Assembly: GCA_903847945.1 (NCBI GenBank)
Contig: CAINEY010000011.1
Span: forward strand, 186,001 to 250,000
Origin: an uncultured bacterium
Lineage (GTDB): Bacteria; Bacillota_I; Bacilli_A; Erysipelotrichales; Erysipelotrichaceae
Reading direction: 5' to 3'
DNA: 64,000 bases
Both the position numbers and the translations under genes were made by a program. Numbering within the stretch: the stretch's first letter is position 1; every line of letters begins with the position of its first letter. Positions 24,985-32,910 of the stretch are shown one piece after another. The notes under the pieces are model-generated. The model worked only from the letters and a program-made list of their open reading frames with translations, did no database searches and was not told where the DNA came from.

Positions 24985-26718
24985 ATGGTCAACATCAAAG
25001 AAAACGAAAAACTCAGTGTCATCAATCATTCAGCAGCCCATCTGATGGCCCAAGCCGTCAAGCGGCTCTACCCGCACGCCATGTTTTGGGTGGGCCCCGT
25101 CATCACTGAAGGGTTCTACTACGACATGGATCTGGGAGAGGATGTCCTCAACGACGAAGCCTTGGTCAAGATCGAAGCTGAAATGCGCAAGATCGCCAAA
25201 GACGGCAAGCGCATCGTACGTGAAGAACTGACCCGGGAAGCAGCCCTTGAGCTGTTTGCGGGCGATCCCTACAAGATCGATCTCATCAGCAACATGGATG
25301 CCGATACATTGATTTCGGCGTACCGTCAAGGCGAATTCATTGACCTTTGCCGCGGACCGCACGCCGAAAGCACCAAAGAACTCAAACATGTCAAACTCTT
25401 GAAAGTCTCCGGAGCCTATTGGAAAGGCGATGCGAAAAACAAGATGCTTCAACGCGTCTACGGGATTGCGTTTGATACGCAGGTAGCCTTGGATGCCCAT
25501 CTGCACCTCTTGGAAGAAGCCAAGAAACGCGATCACAAGAAACTCGGAAAAGAACTCGATCTCTTCATGATGAGCGAGTATGGACCCGGTTTCCCGTTCT
25601 GGCTCCCCAACGGGATGATCTTGCGCAATATCCTGGAGAACTTCTGGTATGAGGAACACACCAAAGAAGGCTACCAGTTCATCAAGACCCCGATCATGCT
25701 GAACCAGGAACTCTGGGAAACCTCGGGACACTGGTTCAATTACCGGGAAAACATGTATACTTCGGAGATCGATGATCGGCTTTTCGCCATCAAACCGATG
25801 AACTGTCCGGGAGGCATGCTGGTGTACAAAAACACCCTGCATTCCTACAAAGACCTCCCGCAACGGGTGGGTGAATTGGGCCTGGTGCACCGTCATGAAG
25901 CCTCGGGAGCCCTCAACGGTCTCTTCCGGGTACGTACCTTTACGCAAGACGATGCCCACCTCTACATGCGTCCTGATCAGATCGAAAGCGAAGTCATCCG
26001 TTTGATCAACTTCTTTGATCGCGTCTATGCGCTCTTTGGACTCTCTTACACGATCGAACTCTCAACCCGTCCCTTGGAGAAATACATCGGTTCCATTGAG
26101 GTTTGGGATGCCTCGGAATCCGCCTTACAGAAAGCGGTGACGGCAGCCGGGAAGACGTTCAAACTCAATCCGGGCGACGGGGCTTTCTATGGGCCCAAAC
26201 TCGACTTCCATCTGCGTGATTCCTTGGGACGCAGCTGGCAGTGCGGAACGATCCAGCTCGATATGAACCTGCCGGAACGTTTTGATCTGACCTATGTGGA
26301 TGCGGACGGGGAAAAGAAACGCCCAGTTATGCTGCATCGCGTTATCTTCGGTTCCGTGGAACGCTTCATTGGGATCCTCATCGAACATTATGCCGGGGCC
26401 TTCCCGCTGTGGCTGGCTCCCGTTCAGATCGCCATCCTGGGTGTCAACGGTGAAGTCCATGACGAAGCCTGTGAAGCGCTCAAGAACCGTTTGGAAGCCC
26501 TCAAGTTCCGTGTCCATGTGGATAACCGCAATGAAAAACTCGGTTACCGCATGCGTGAAGCTCAAGTCAAGAAGATTCCGATTCAGCTCGTCATCGGTGA
26601 CGGGGAGATCCAGTCAGGTTCCGTCAATGTCCGCCGTTACGGAAAGAATGATTCCGTGACGATGCCGGTCGACGACTTTATCGCCATGATTACGAAAGAG
26701 AACGTCGACAAAGCATGA
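24985..26718 (+). CDS. thrS: Threonyl-tRNA synthetase without TGS domain
   Basis: A 577-residue class II synthetase. It begins directly with the N2 editing domain (HSAAHLMAQAVKRLYP, DLCRGPH), followed by motif 1, motif 2 around HRHEASGAL, the zinc ligands (Cys in PMNCPGG, then His residues) and motif 3 GSVERFIGIL, then the anticodon-binding domain. The usual ~60-residue N-terminal TGS domain is absent. The ATG at 24985 follows AGGAGG and lies beyond the T-box terminator; the in-frame extension upstream is inside the leader RNA. It overlaps the downstream lipoprotein gene by 4 nt. Confidence 0.96.
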   Translation: MVNIKENEKLSVINHSAAHLMAQAVKRLYPHAMFWVGPVITEGFYYDMDLGEDVLNDEALVKIEAEMRKIAKDGKRIVREELTREAALELFAGDPYKIDLISNMDADTLISAYRQGEFIDLCRGPHAESTKELKHVKLLKVSGAYWKGDAKNKMLQRVYGIAFDTQVALDAHLHLLEEAKKRDHKKLGKELDLFMMSEYGPGFPFWLPNGMILRNILENFWYEEHTKEGYQFIKTPIMLNQELWETSGHWFNYRENMYTSEIDDRLFAIKPMNCPGGMLVYKNTLHSYKDLPQRVGELGLVHRHEASGALNGLFRVRTFTQDDAHLYMRPDQIESEVIRLINFFDRVYALFGLSYTIELSTRPLEKYIGSIEVWDASESALQKAVTAAGKTFKLNPGDGAFYGPKLDFHLRDSLGRSWQCGTIQLDMNLPERFDLTYVDADGEKKRPVMLHRVIFGSVERFIGILIEHYAGAFPLWLAPVQIAILGVNGEVHDEACEALKNRLEALKFRVHVDNRNEKLGYRMREAQVKKIPIQLVIGDGEIQSGSVNVRRYGKNDSVTMPVDDFIAMITKENVDKA

Positions 26719-27626
26719 AAAAATTCTTGATCCTTGCAGCCTTACTGGCGCTGAGCGCCTGTACACCCAAACCTCAACCTGAGGTCAAACTGAGTGTCAT
26801 GGCTCCCAAAGGAGCGCCGGCCGTCACCCTGATTCCGCTCCTCAACGACACGGAAGACCGCATCACCTTGGTGGATGGGACGGAGCTCTTGACCGCCGAA
26901 CTCATCAAGGGGGAGATGGATCTGATCATCGCTCCCATCAACTTAGGGGTCAAACTTATCGAAGAGGGGAATGCCAACTATGAACTGGCGGCGGTACTGA
27001 CCTGGGGTAACCTTTACATCGTCGATGCCCGCCCAGCCGTTTCAGCGATTTTTGATCCGGAGCCCTTGGCGATGTTTGGGGTCGGATCAGTTCCTGAGAT
27101 GATTCTCAACACCGTTAACGAGAAGCTGCCGTTTCGCTTCGAACGCGTTCCGTTTGCCAGCGTGGCTGACGTGCGCGGACAACTGTTGGCGGATGCCTAC
27201 CGCTTTGGACTCTTGGCTGAACCGGTAGCTAGTGCCACCATCGCCGCGTCAACCGCTGCAGGTAAACCGTTTATCGTCATTACCGATCTTCAAGAGCTCT
27301 GGAAAGAAGTGACAGGTTTCGACAATTACCCGCAAGCCGCACTCTTTGTCCGTAAAGACTTGGACAAGGATGCTACGGTGAGTGACCGCATTACCTTGAT
27401 GGCGGACTATGTGACCTCCATCGATGCGAATCCGTCCTTGATCACAGCGGACATCACCACCTGGACACCGGCAGCCCTCGGCTTACCCGCAGCAGCCGTC
27501 GTCATCTCGGCTTGGGATAAACTGAATGTCGAAGTACGACATGCCAGTGAAGTGAAAGCCGAAATCGAAGCCTTCCTGACTCGATTCAATTTATCAATCA
27601 GTGACTCCACGTACTTTCAACCCTAA
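26715..27626 (+). CDS. ABC importer substrate-binding lipoprotein (SsuA/NMT1-like)
   Basis: A 303-residue lipoprotein with signal peptide and lipobox LSAC (Cys16). The remainder is a two-lobe periplasmic-binding fold of the SsuA/ThiY/NMT1 type (for example GEMDLIIAPINLGVKL and FRFERVPFASVADVRGQLL). Such proteins deliver nitrate, sulfonates, pyrimidine precursors or similar small ligands to a permease. The start overlaps the thrS stop by 4 nt, so the gene may share T-box control. The matching permease gene lies downstream after a structured RNA. No ATPase gene is in the neighbourhood. Confidence 0.85.
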   Translation: MKKFLILAALLALSACTPKPQPEVKLSVMAPKGAPAVTLIPLLNDTEDRITLVDGTELLTAELIKGEMDLIIAPINLGVKLIEEGNANYELAAVLTWGNLYIVDARPAVSAIFDPEPLAMFGVGSVPEMILNTVNEKLPFRFERVPFASVADVRGQLLADAYRFGLLAEPVASATIAASTAAGKPFIVITDLQELWKEVTGFDNYPQAALFVRKDLDKDATVSDRITLMADYVTSIDANPSLITADITTWTPAALGLPAAAVVISAWDKLNVEVRHASEVKAEIEAFLTRFNLSISDSTYFQP

Positions 27627-27627
27627 G

Positions 27628-27651
27628 CACGCTAAAAGCGTGCTTTTTTAA
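27628..27651 (+). terminator. Terminator after the binding-protein gene
   Basis: Stem AGCACGC/GCGTGCT with loop TAAAA followed by TTTTTT. Confidence 0.85.
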
Positions 27652-27679
27652 TGAAAATGCACACGATATAGTGTAGATT

Positions 27680-27860
27680 TATCACGCAATAGCCGTAAAA
27701 TAAGTACTGTAGGGATGAGTCAAGCTGTCATCGATCAATGATGGGTTAGCGTTGTGGGGTGTCAACCGTTTCGGTGGATTGTGCTGAGTTAAGCTGATCC
27801 ACCGGACTGTCTGCACATCATGGATTCCCACCTGTAGCACCAAAACCGGTGTTTTTTTTG
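27680..27860 (+). ncRNA. Putative structured RNA of about 180 nt, ending in a terminator
   Basis: The gap between the binding-protein and permease genes holds no ORF but has clear structure: an 8-bp hairpin stem CGGTGGAT/ATCCACCG (27772-27779 with 27797-27804) enclosing GCT/AGC, a smaller stem CATC/GATG (27729-27732 with 27740-27743) flanked by GCT/AGC, a possible long-range GTGGG/CCCAC pairing, and a terminator-like hairpin CACC/GGTG followed by eight T (27837-27859). A TATAGT -10 candidate lies at 27670-27675. It could be a riboswitch for the permease or a separate small RNA such as 6S-like RNA. I do not recognise a known class. Confidence 0.5.
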
Positions 27861-27862
27861 TG

Positions 27863-27868
27863 TATAAT
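27863..27868 (+). promoter_or_regulatory. -10 hexamer of the ABC permease gene
   Basis: TATAAT follows the T run of the RNA terminator and ends 6 nt before the permease ATG at 27875. No ribosome binding site lies between, so the message is probably leaderless. Confidence 0.65.
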
Positions 27869-27874
27869 GAAACC

Positions 27875-28591
27875 ATGAAAAAAGCCGGGATTTGGCTGAG
27901 TTATGCGCTGGTGTGGGAAGTGGCGGCACGGATCGTGAATCGTGCGATCATTTTACCGTCCTTCAGCGGGGTCGTTACGATTATGACCCAACAAGCTTTC
28001 GGATCCGTCTTATGGATCGCTTTGGGACATACTCTGGGTCGGGTCCTGCTGGGAACGGTCATTGCCTTAATCACCGCGATCGTTTTGTGCGTTTCTGCCG
28101 AACGGTTCGTCGGGCTCAAACCCTGGCTGCATCCCTTGATCTTAGTCACCAAAACCATCCCCAACATCACCTACATTCTTTTGGTTCTGATCTGGTTCTC
28201 CCGGGAAACCACGGTCACGGTCATCACGCTGTTGATTCTGTTTCCTGTTTTGTACAGTCACCTCAGCACGGCCATCGATACGGTCATGCCGGCTTATCTG
28301 GATCTCTCCAAACTCTATCCGGAACGCTTCATCCATCGCGTCCGCCATGTGATCTTGCCGCTGATTGCCCCTCACATCCAGGAAGGGGTGAAGACGGCCA
28401 TTGCGTTGGGATTTAAAGTCGGGGTCATGGCGGAACTGTTGGGACAGGTTCAGCCCGGTTTAGGGTACCTCATGCATCTGGCTCGTCAGGATGTGGATAC
28501 TCCAGCCCTCTTTGCGTACACCGGGTGGATGATCTTAGTGGTGGTTGTCATCGAAAAAGGCTTAAGCCTATGGAAGAAGTCCCGTGATTGA
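27875..28591 (+). CDS. ABC importer permease (SsuC/ThiX type)
   Basis: A 238-residue membrane permease with about five to six helices and the EAA loop region near residues 135-165 (YLDLSKLYPERFIHRVRHVILPLIAPHI). It belongs to the BPD_transp_1 family that works with SsuA-like binding proteins. ATG 27875 was chosen because the upstream in-frame GTG overlaps the -10 hexamer. It is likely the partner of the lipoprotein upstream. The nucleotide-binding subunit must be encoded elsewhere. It overlaps the following ferredoxin gene by 8 nt. Confidence 0.88.
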   Translation: MKKAGIWLSYALVWEVAARIVNRAIILPSFSGVVTIMTQQAFGSVLWIALGHTLGRVLLGTVIALITAIVLCVSAERFVGLKPWLHPLILVTKTIPNITYILLVLIWFSRETTVTVITLLILFPVLYSHLSTAIDTVMPAYLDLSKLYPERFIHRVRHVILPLIAPHIQEGVKTAIALGFKVGVMAELLGQVQPGLGYLMHLARQDVDTPALFAYTGWMILVVVVIEKGLSLWKKSRD

Positions 28592-29015
28592 CTTGATTTC
28601 CACGATTCGAAATGCCCATGAAAAGGGGACAAGCCTCAAACGCTGTCTGATGGATCTTCGCCAAAAGTACGGCGGCATCTCTGAATCAATGATGGTTGCT
28701 GTCAAAGAAGTGTATCACTGTACCGACGATGAACTTGCGGAGATCACCCGATGGTTTCCAAAACTCAAATCCGGACCGCTGTCCGCCCATGAGCTCACCG
28801 TGTGTGAACCGTGTTGGAAGAGCCATCCGGAACTCATGGAACGATTGAAGGAAATCCAGAAACGCTGTGGCGATGAGGTCTTACAGATCACCCCCAGCGG
28901 ATGTCTGGGGGCGTGTGGTGTTGGCCCTAATGCGCTCTTGGATGGCCAACTCTACTCGCAACTGGATCACAACCGGCCCTTTTGGGATCGACTAGAATCT
29001 TTTATCCAAAAATAA
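28584..29015 (+). CDS. NuoE-like thioredoxin-fold [2Fe-2S] protein, orphan
   Basis: A 143-residue protein resembling the NuoE/HoxE family. The N-terminal helical part (KYGGISESMMVAVKEVYHCTDDELAEI) and the thioredoxin-fold [2Fe-2S] part with SGCLGACGVGPNALLDG are typical. The cysteines are C74, C77, C107 and C111; the first pair is CX2C, where NuoE has CX4C, so the cluster site is unusual. No NADH-binding subunit, hydrogenase or formate dehydrogenase gene is near. Its overlap with the permease gene suggests co-expression, but a link to transport is unclear. A shared terminator separates it from convergent proS. Confidence 0.75.
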   Translation: MIDLISTIRNAHEKGTSLKRCLMDLRQKYGGISESMMVAVKEVYHCTDDELAEITRWFPKLKSGPLSAHELTVCEPCWKSHPELMERLKEIQKRCGDEVLQITPSGCLGACGVGPNALLDGQLYSQLDHNRPFWDRLESFIQK

Positions 29016-29046
29016 AACGGCTTCCTTGGTGGAAGCCGTTTGTTTT
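29016..29046. terminator. Bidirectional terminator between NuoE-like gene and proS
   Basis: A 10-bp stem AACGGCTTCC/GGAAGCCGTT with loop TTGGT, T-rich on the right and A-rich on the left, serves both convergent genes. Confidence 0.85.
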
Positions 29047-30733
29047 AGCGCAGCGATTTGACGGTGTTGACGACGTCGTGGAGATCAACCAGGTGAATGG
29101 CTTTGTCATTGCGGGCTTTGAGTTCCACTTGACCATTCTCCAAGGTTTTCCCGACGGTGATGCGCAGGGGAATACCGACAAGGTCCATGTCGTTGAACTT
29201 GACTCCGGCTCGCTCATCGCGATCATCCAGCAGAACGTCGATTCCGGCTGCGGTCAATTGATCGTACAAGGCATTTCCGGCATCCACTTGAGCCTCGATC
29301 TTCGTGTTGATGACGACCACAGCGACTTGGAAGGGCGCTAAGGCTTTGGGCCAAACAATCCCAAACTCATCGTGATGTTGTTCGACGATGGCGGCCAGGC
29401 AGCGTCCCGGACCGATCCCATACGAACCCATGATCACTGGATGCAGCGTGTTCTCCGCATCCAGATATTCCAAGCCTAAGGCTTGGGAGTATTTATCCCC
29501 GAGTTTGAAGGTGTTACCGACTTCGATCCCGTTCTTGAAGTGTATGGTCCCGCCGCAGTTGGGGCAGGTATCGCCGGGTTTGATGTTGCGGATGTCCGCA
29601 AACTGTGAGACCGTGAAATCACGACCGACATTGGCGTTGACCAGATGATAGTCCGTCTTGTTGGCTCCGACCAGGAAGTTGCTCATGGACCGGATCCGGT
29701 GATCGGCCACGATCTTTAAACTCGATCCGACCGGACCCGCAAACCCGACCCGGGCTTTCGTCAAGGTCTCCACGACTTCATTGGAGGCCAGTTCGACACT
29801 CGTCGCACCAAAGAGTTTCTGAAGTTTGACTTCGTTGATTTCATCGTCACTGCGAACCATGATGAGGACAGGTTGTTTATCGATGAGGTAGATCATCGAT
29901 TTGGTCATCTTCGATTCGGGGATCTTATAGTTGTCGACCAGATCTTTTATTTTGCCGACTTTGGGCGTGTAGAGTTCTTCCAACGGCTTAAAGGCTTCCA
30001 AGGGCTCATCAACCGTGACACAGGCACTGACTTCCAGGTTGGAGGCAAAGTCACAGGTATCGCACAACACCAGTTTATCTTCGCCGATTTCGGAAACCGC
30101 TTGGAATTCTTCCGACAAGAGGCCACCCATGACTCCGGTATCGGCCCGAACGATCTTATAGTCGAGCCCCATGCGGTCAAAAGAGGCCTTATAGGCATCA
30201 AACATTTTCTGGTAGGAGACATCGAGTCCGGCTAGATCCTTGTCAAAGGAGTAGGCATCTTTCATAATGAACTCGCGAACGCGGATGAGTCCGAAACGCG
30301 GACGCGGTTCATCGCGGAACTTGGTTTGGAACTGATACAGGTTAAAAGGCAAGTCCTTGTACGACTTGACGTAACTGGCTGCTGCCATCAAGAAGAGCTC
30401 TTCGTGCGTCGGACCTAAGACAAACGGTTTACCGAACCGGTCCTTCAGGGAAAACATGCTGGAACCGATGAGAGCCCGTCGGCCGGACTGTTCGTAGACT
30501 TCTTCCGGGATCAGGGAAGGCATGAGCACTTCCTGGGCACCGGCTTTGTTCATCTCGTCACGGATGATGGCTTCGATCTTCTTCAGGACGCGATACCCCA
30601 GGGGCAGATACATGTAGACCCCGGAGGAATTCTTCTTGATCATCCCGCTGCGGACGAGCAGATTGCCGGAGGCGGAATCTTCGTCTTTGACGTTTTCGCG
30701 GAGGGTGAAGAAATAACTGGACTTGAGTTTCAT
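29045..30733 (-). CDS. proS: Prolyl-tRNA synthetase, bacterial type with editing insertion
   Basis: A 562-residue class II synthetase. Motif 1 is near MYLPLGYRVLKKIEAIIRDEM, motif 2 near RDEPRPRFGLIRVREFIMKDAYSF and motif 3 near SYGIGPGRCLAAIVEQ. An insertion of about 170 residues (roughly 225-400) between motifs 2 and 3 is the INS domain that removes mischarged alanine. The C-terminal anticodon-binding domain follows. The leader of about 25 nt has AAGG and an extended -10 (TGATATAAT, hexamer 30766-30761). It is divergent from infC. Confidence 0.97.
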   Translation of the reverse strand: MKLKSSYFFTLRENVKDEDSASGNLLVRSGMIKKNSSGVYMYLPLGYRVLKKIEAIIRDEMNKAGAQEVLMPSLIPEEVYEQSGRRALIGSSMFSLKDRFGKPFVLGPTHEELFLMAAASYVKSYKDLPFNLYQFQTKFRDEPRPRFGLIRVREFIMKDAYSFDKDLAGLDVSYQKMFDAYKASFDRMGLDYKIVRADTGVMGGLLSEEFQAVSEIGEDKLVLCDTCDFASNLEVSACVTVDEPLEAFKPLEELYTPKVGKIKDLVDNYKIPESKMTKSMIYLIDKQPVLIMVRSDDEINEVKLQKLFGATSVELASNEVVETLTKARVGFAGPVGSSLKIVADHRIRSMSNFLVGANKTDYHLVNANVGRDFTVSQFADIRNIKPGDTCPNCGGTIHFKNGIEVGNTFKLGDKYSQALGLEYLDAENTLHPVIMGSYGIGPGRCLAAIVEQHHDEFGIVWPKALAPFQVAVVVINTKIEAQVDAGNALYDQLTAAGIDVLLDDRDERAGVKFNDMDLVGIPLRITVGKTLENGQVELKARNDKAIHLVDLHDVVNTVKSLR

Positions 30734-30760
30734 GGGACACCTTACTTTTGATACTTTACG

Positions 30761-30766
30761 ATTATA
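30761..30766 (-). promoter_or_regulatory. Extended -10 of proS
   Basis: TGATATAAT on the minus strand, with the hexamer at 30766-30761, lies about 28 nt before the ATG. Confidence 0.7.
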
Positions 30767-30782
30767 TCATACCCGATTTTGT

Positions 30783-30811
30783 TTGACACACCGGGTTGGA
30801 CATGCTAAACT
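30783..30811 (+). promoter_or_regulatory. Promoter of the infC-rpmI-rplT operon
   Basis: TTGACA (30783-30788), 17-nt spacer, TAAACT (30806-30811). It precedes a leader of about 140 nt. Confidence 0.85.
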
Positions 30812-30817
30812 AACCCT

Positions 30818-30940
30818 GCAAATAACTGTGGAAAGAAGAAGTTCCTGCTTCTCACCCGATGGCCGATGTCATGGGTCACTGCCGCAATCACCTTGTTTTG
30901 GCACTTTAAGCGGGAAATTCATACCCGCTTTTATTTTCAA
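30818..30940 (+). promoter_or_regulatory. Leader of the infC operon with attenuator terminator
   Basis: The leader ends in a stem AAGCGGG/CCCGCTT (30909-30915 with 30925-30931) followed by TTTTATTTT. In Bacillus and relatives the infC-rpmI-rplT leader binds ribosomal protein L20, which promotes termination. The position, the terminator and TTCTCACC in the leader fit that family, but L20 binding is inferred. Confidence 0.7.
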
Positions 30941-30957
30941 TCCAGGAGGAACCTTAT

Positions 30958-31485
30958 ATCACAAAACGAAGCACAAATGATGAATTGGTGAATGAAAACA
31001 TCCGTTTCAAGGAAGTGCTGGTCATCGGACCCAACGGCGAACAACTCGGCCGTCTGATGCGCCGTGAAGCCTTGGAGAAAGCTTATGAGTATGGGCAGGA
31101 TCTCTACTGTGTTGCCCCGACGGCCAATCCGCCGGTGTGCAAGATCTTGGATTACGGTAAGTTCAAGTTCGAAGCGCAGAAGAAAGCCAAAGAAGCCAAA
31201 CGCCATCAGCAAACCACGGAAGTTAAGCCGTTACGACTCTCACCGGTTATCGACAAACATGACTTCGACACCAAGATGAAGCATGCGCGGACCTTTATCG
31301 CCGAAGGGCAGAAGGTCAGAATCGACATGCGTTTCCGCGGTCGTCTCATTACGCACGTAGAAGTGGGACAAAAAGTCATGGATGAATTTGCGCGTCAAAT
31401 CAGTGATGTGGCGGTCATCGACAAGCCTGCGGTGTTGGACAACCGCACCTTGATTCTGGTCTTAAGTCCGAAGAAAACCAAATAG
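30958..31485 (+). CDS. infC: Translation initiation factor IF-3 (AUC start codon)
   Basis: A 175-residue IF-3. The frame carries [20 protein letters not shown] before the first in-frame TTG/GTG, and this matches the conserved N-terminus of the family. An AGGAGG site (30944-30949) lies 8 nt before an ATC codon at 30958, with no ATG, GTG or TTG at that distance. IF-3 genes commonly start at AUU, AUC or AUA, which makes translation self-limiting because IF-3 discriminates against such codons. IF-3 keeps 30S subunits free and checks the start codon-tRNA match. First gene of the operon with L35 and L20. Confidence 0.95.
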   Translation: MTKRSTNDELVNENIRFKEVLVIGPNGEQLGRLMRREALEKAYEYGQDLYCVAPTANPPVCKILDYGKFKFEAQKKAKEAKRHQQTTEVKPLRLSPVIDKHDFDTKMKHARTFIAEGQKVRIDMRFRGRLITHVEVGQKVMDEFARQISDVAVIDKPAVLDNRTLILVLSPKKTK

Positions 31486-31496
31486 GAGAAGCCGAT

Positions 31497-31691
31497 ATGC
31501 CCAAGATGAAAACTAAAAGTGCTTTGGCCAAACGCGTCAAAGTCACCGGCAGCGGGAAACTCAAACGCCACCACGCGTACATTTCCCACATGGCCGCCCA
31601 CAAAACGCACAAACAAAAGCGTAATCTCAGAAAGTCTGCCCTGATCAGCACGTCCGATTTCAAACGGATCAAGTTGCTGATTCAGCGCTAG
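31497..31691 (+). CDS. rpmI: 50S ribosomal protein L35
   Basis: A 64-residue basic protein beginning [21 protein letters not shown], the conserved L35 N-terminus. It has normal length. AGGAG precedes the ATG. It is the middle gene of infC-rpmI-rplT. Confidence 0.98.
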   Translation: MPKMKTKSALAKRVKVTGSGKLKRHHAYISHMAAHKTHKQKRNLRKSALISTSDFKRIKLLIQR

Positions 31692-31701
31692 GAGGAGTCC
31701 C

Positions 31702-32061
31702 ATGCCAAGAGTAAAAGGTGGATTTGTCACCCGTCGTCGCCGTAAAGGCGTCTTGAAGCTGGCGAAAGGTTATTTCGGCAGCAAACACACGATTTATAAG
31801 ACCGCTCACGAGCAGGTCATGCACTCGCTGAAATACGCGTACCGTGACCGTCGTCAGCTGAAGCGCGAAATGCGCAAACTGTGGATCGCTCGTATCAACG
31901 CCGCGGCCCGCATGAACGACATCAGCTACTCCCGTCTGATGAACGGCCTCAAACAAGCCAACATTCTGGTCAACCGCAAGATGTTGTCCGAAATGGCCAT
32001 CCATGATGCCAAAGGGTTCAGCACCCTGGTTGAAAAAGCCAAAAAAGCCCTCAACAAATAA
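31702..32061 (+). CDS. rplT: 50S ribosomal protein L20
   Basis: A 119-residue basic protein ([28 protein letters not shown]...) matching L20 in full length. It is an early assembly protein of the 50S subunit and, in relatives, the autogenous repressor of this operon through the leader RNA. AGGAGG precedes the ATG. Confidence 0.98.
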   Translation: MPRVKGGFVTRRRRKGVLKLAKGYFGSKHTIYKTAHEQVMHSLKYAYRDRRQLKREMRKLWIARINAAARMNDISYSRLMNGLKQANILVNRKMLSEMAIHDAKGFSTLVEKAKKALNK

Positions 32062-32085
32062 ACGCCTTCCGGCGTTTATTTTTTT
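32059..32085. terminator. Terminator after rplT
   Basis: Stem TAAACGCC/GGCGTTTA with a TTCC tetraloop includes the rplT stop and is followed by seven T. Confidence 0.88.
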
Positions 32086-32897
32086 GTTTTATAGGCATTG
32101 AGCTTATCGATGGCGATGCTTTGATAGATGGGTTCCTGACGGGATTCCCACATCATCTGCGCCCAGGTACACCACAGAAGGTTATGCAGAGTCTCATAAC
32201 GATCCAAACGACGTTGTTCATCCGTGTTTGGAATGCGACCGAAGTAGGCGAGGAGGAAGCGTTGCCGTTCATCGGACGTCAAGTCATTCTCTGTGATGAA
32301 ACTCATCACGTCGAAGAACGGATCATTGTCGCCCGCATATTCATAATCCAAGAGGTAATCTCGTGATGGGGAAAACCCGATGTTTCCCGAAACCCAATCG
32401 TTGTGGCAAAGGGTCAAGCGGGTAGGCAGTTGATCGACGGCTTGGATCACAGTTTCCGCGGAAGCATCCTCGATCAGCGGATGCTTGACATGAGCCCGGT
32501 ACTGACGGTAACGGGCGATGGGGTCAAAAGGTTCACCGATCGGAGTTTGAAGGGCGTGCAGGCGACGCATCAACGCTGCAGTGCGTTCGATGCGATCGGG
32601 TAACGAAGTTTCCCCAAAGGTCTCCAGATCCTTCACATAGCGTGTGATCTTGATGCCGGTACTTGAATCGAAGTATACGGTCTCGACATCCAATCCGGTT
32701 TGTTTGATCAGAGCCAAAGCTTTGGCTTCGTGGTCTCGATTGACGATCCGATCGGCATCGGCCTTGGGAAAACGAACGATAAAAGTCTCGCCGCGGACAG
32801 TAACCAGAACATTGTAATTGGTGAGTCCTTTATTCAGGTCAGTTGCGGTGAAGTCGCTCGTTTTAAAGTAATTTGACAACCAAGCGTGAGTATCCAT
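32076..32897 (-). CDS. Choline kinase/aminoglycoside phosphotransferase-like enzyme
   Basis: A 273-residue small-molecule kinase of the protein-kinase-like fold. The catalytic loop is LCHNDWVSGNIGF and the metal motif is LLDYEYAGDNDPFFD, as in LicA-type choline kinases. The N-terminal nucleotide-binding lobe has a lysine-free IVRFPKADADR region. In relatives such enzymes phosphorylate choline for surface decoration or lipids; the substrate here is not proven. The start at ATG 32897 lies 7 nt after TGCTATAGT with no ribosome binding site, so it is probably leaderless. The -10 overlaps the stop codon of the upstream MFS gene. Confidence 0.82.
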   Translation of the reverse strand: MDTHAWLSNYFKTSDFTATDLNKGLTNYNVLVTVRGETFIVRFPKADADRIVNRDHEAKALALIKQTGLDVETVYFDSSTGIKITRYVKDLETFGETSLPDRIERTAALMRRLHALQTPIGEPFDPIARYRQYRAHVKHPLIEDASAETVIQAVDQLPTRLTLCHNDWVSGNIGFSPSRDYLLDYEYAGDNDPFFDVMSFITENDLTSDERQRFLLAYFGRIPNTDEQRRLDRYETLHNLLWCTWAQMMWESRQEPIYQSIAIDKLNAYKTKK

Positions 32898-32904
32898 CAT
32901 CACC

Positions 32905-32910
32905 ACTATA
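32905..32910 (-). promoter_or_regulatory. Extended -10 of the choline-kinase-like gene
   Basis: TGCTATAGT on the minus strand, hexamer 32910-32905, ends 7 nt before ATG 32897 and 4 nt before ATG 32900. Confidence 0.6.

Noticed and set aside
25030-25959. A 309-codon open frame on the minus strand inside thrS
   Set aside because: It is antisense to strongly conserved synthetase sequence, has no plausible ribosome binding site or domain, and similar long antisense frames occur opposite many genes here because of codon bias.
27680-27860. TPP, purine or cobalamin riboswitch
   Set aside because: The sequence lacks the conserved cores of these classes (for example CUGAGA and the ACCUGAUCUGG block of TPP). 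GTAGGGA is present but in the wrong place. It was left as unassigned RNA.
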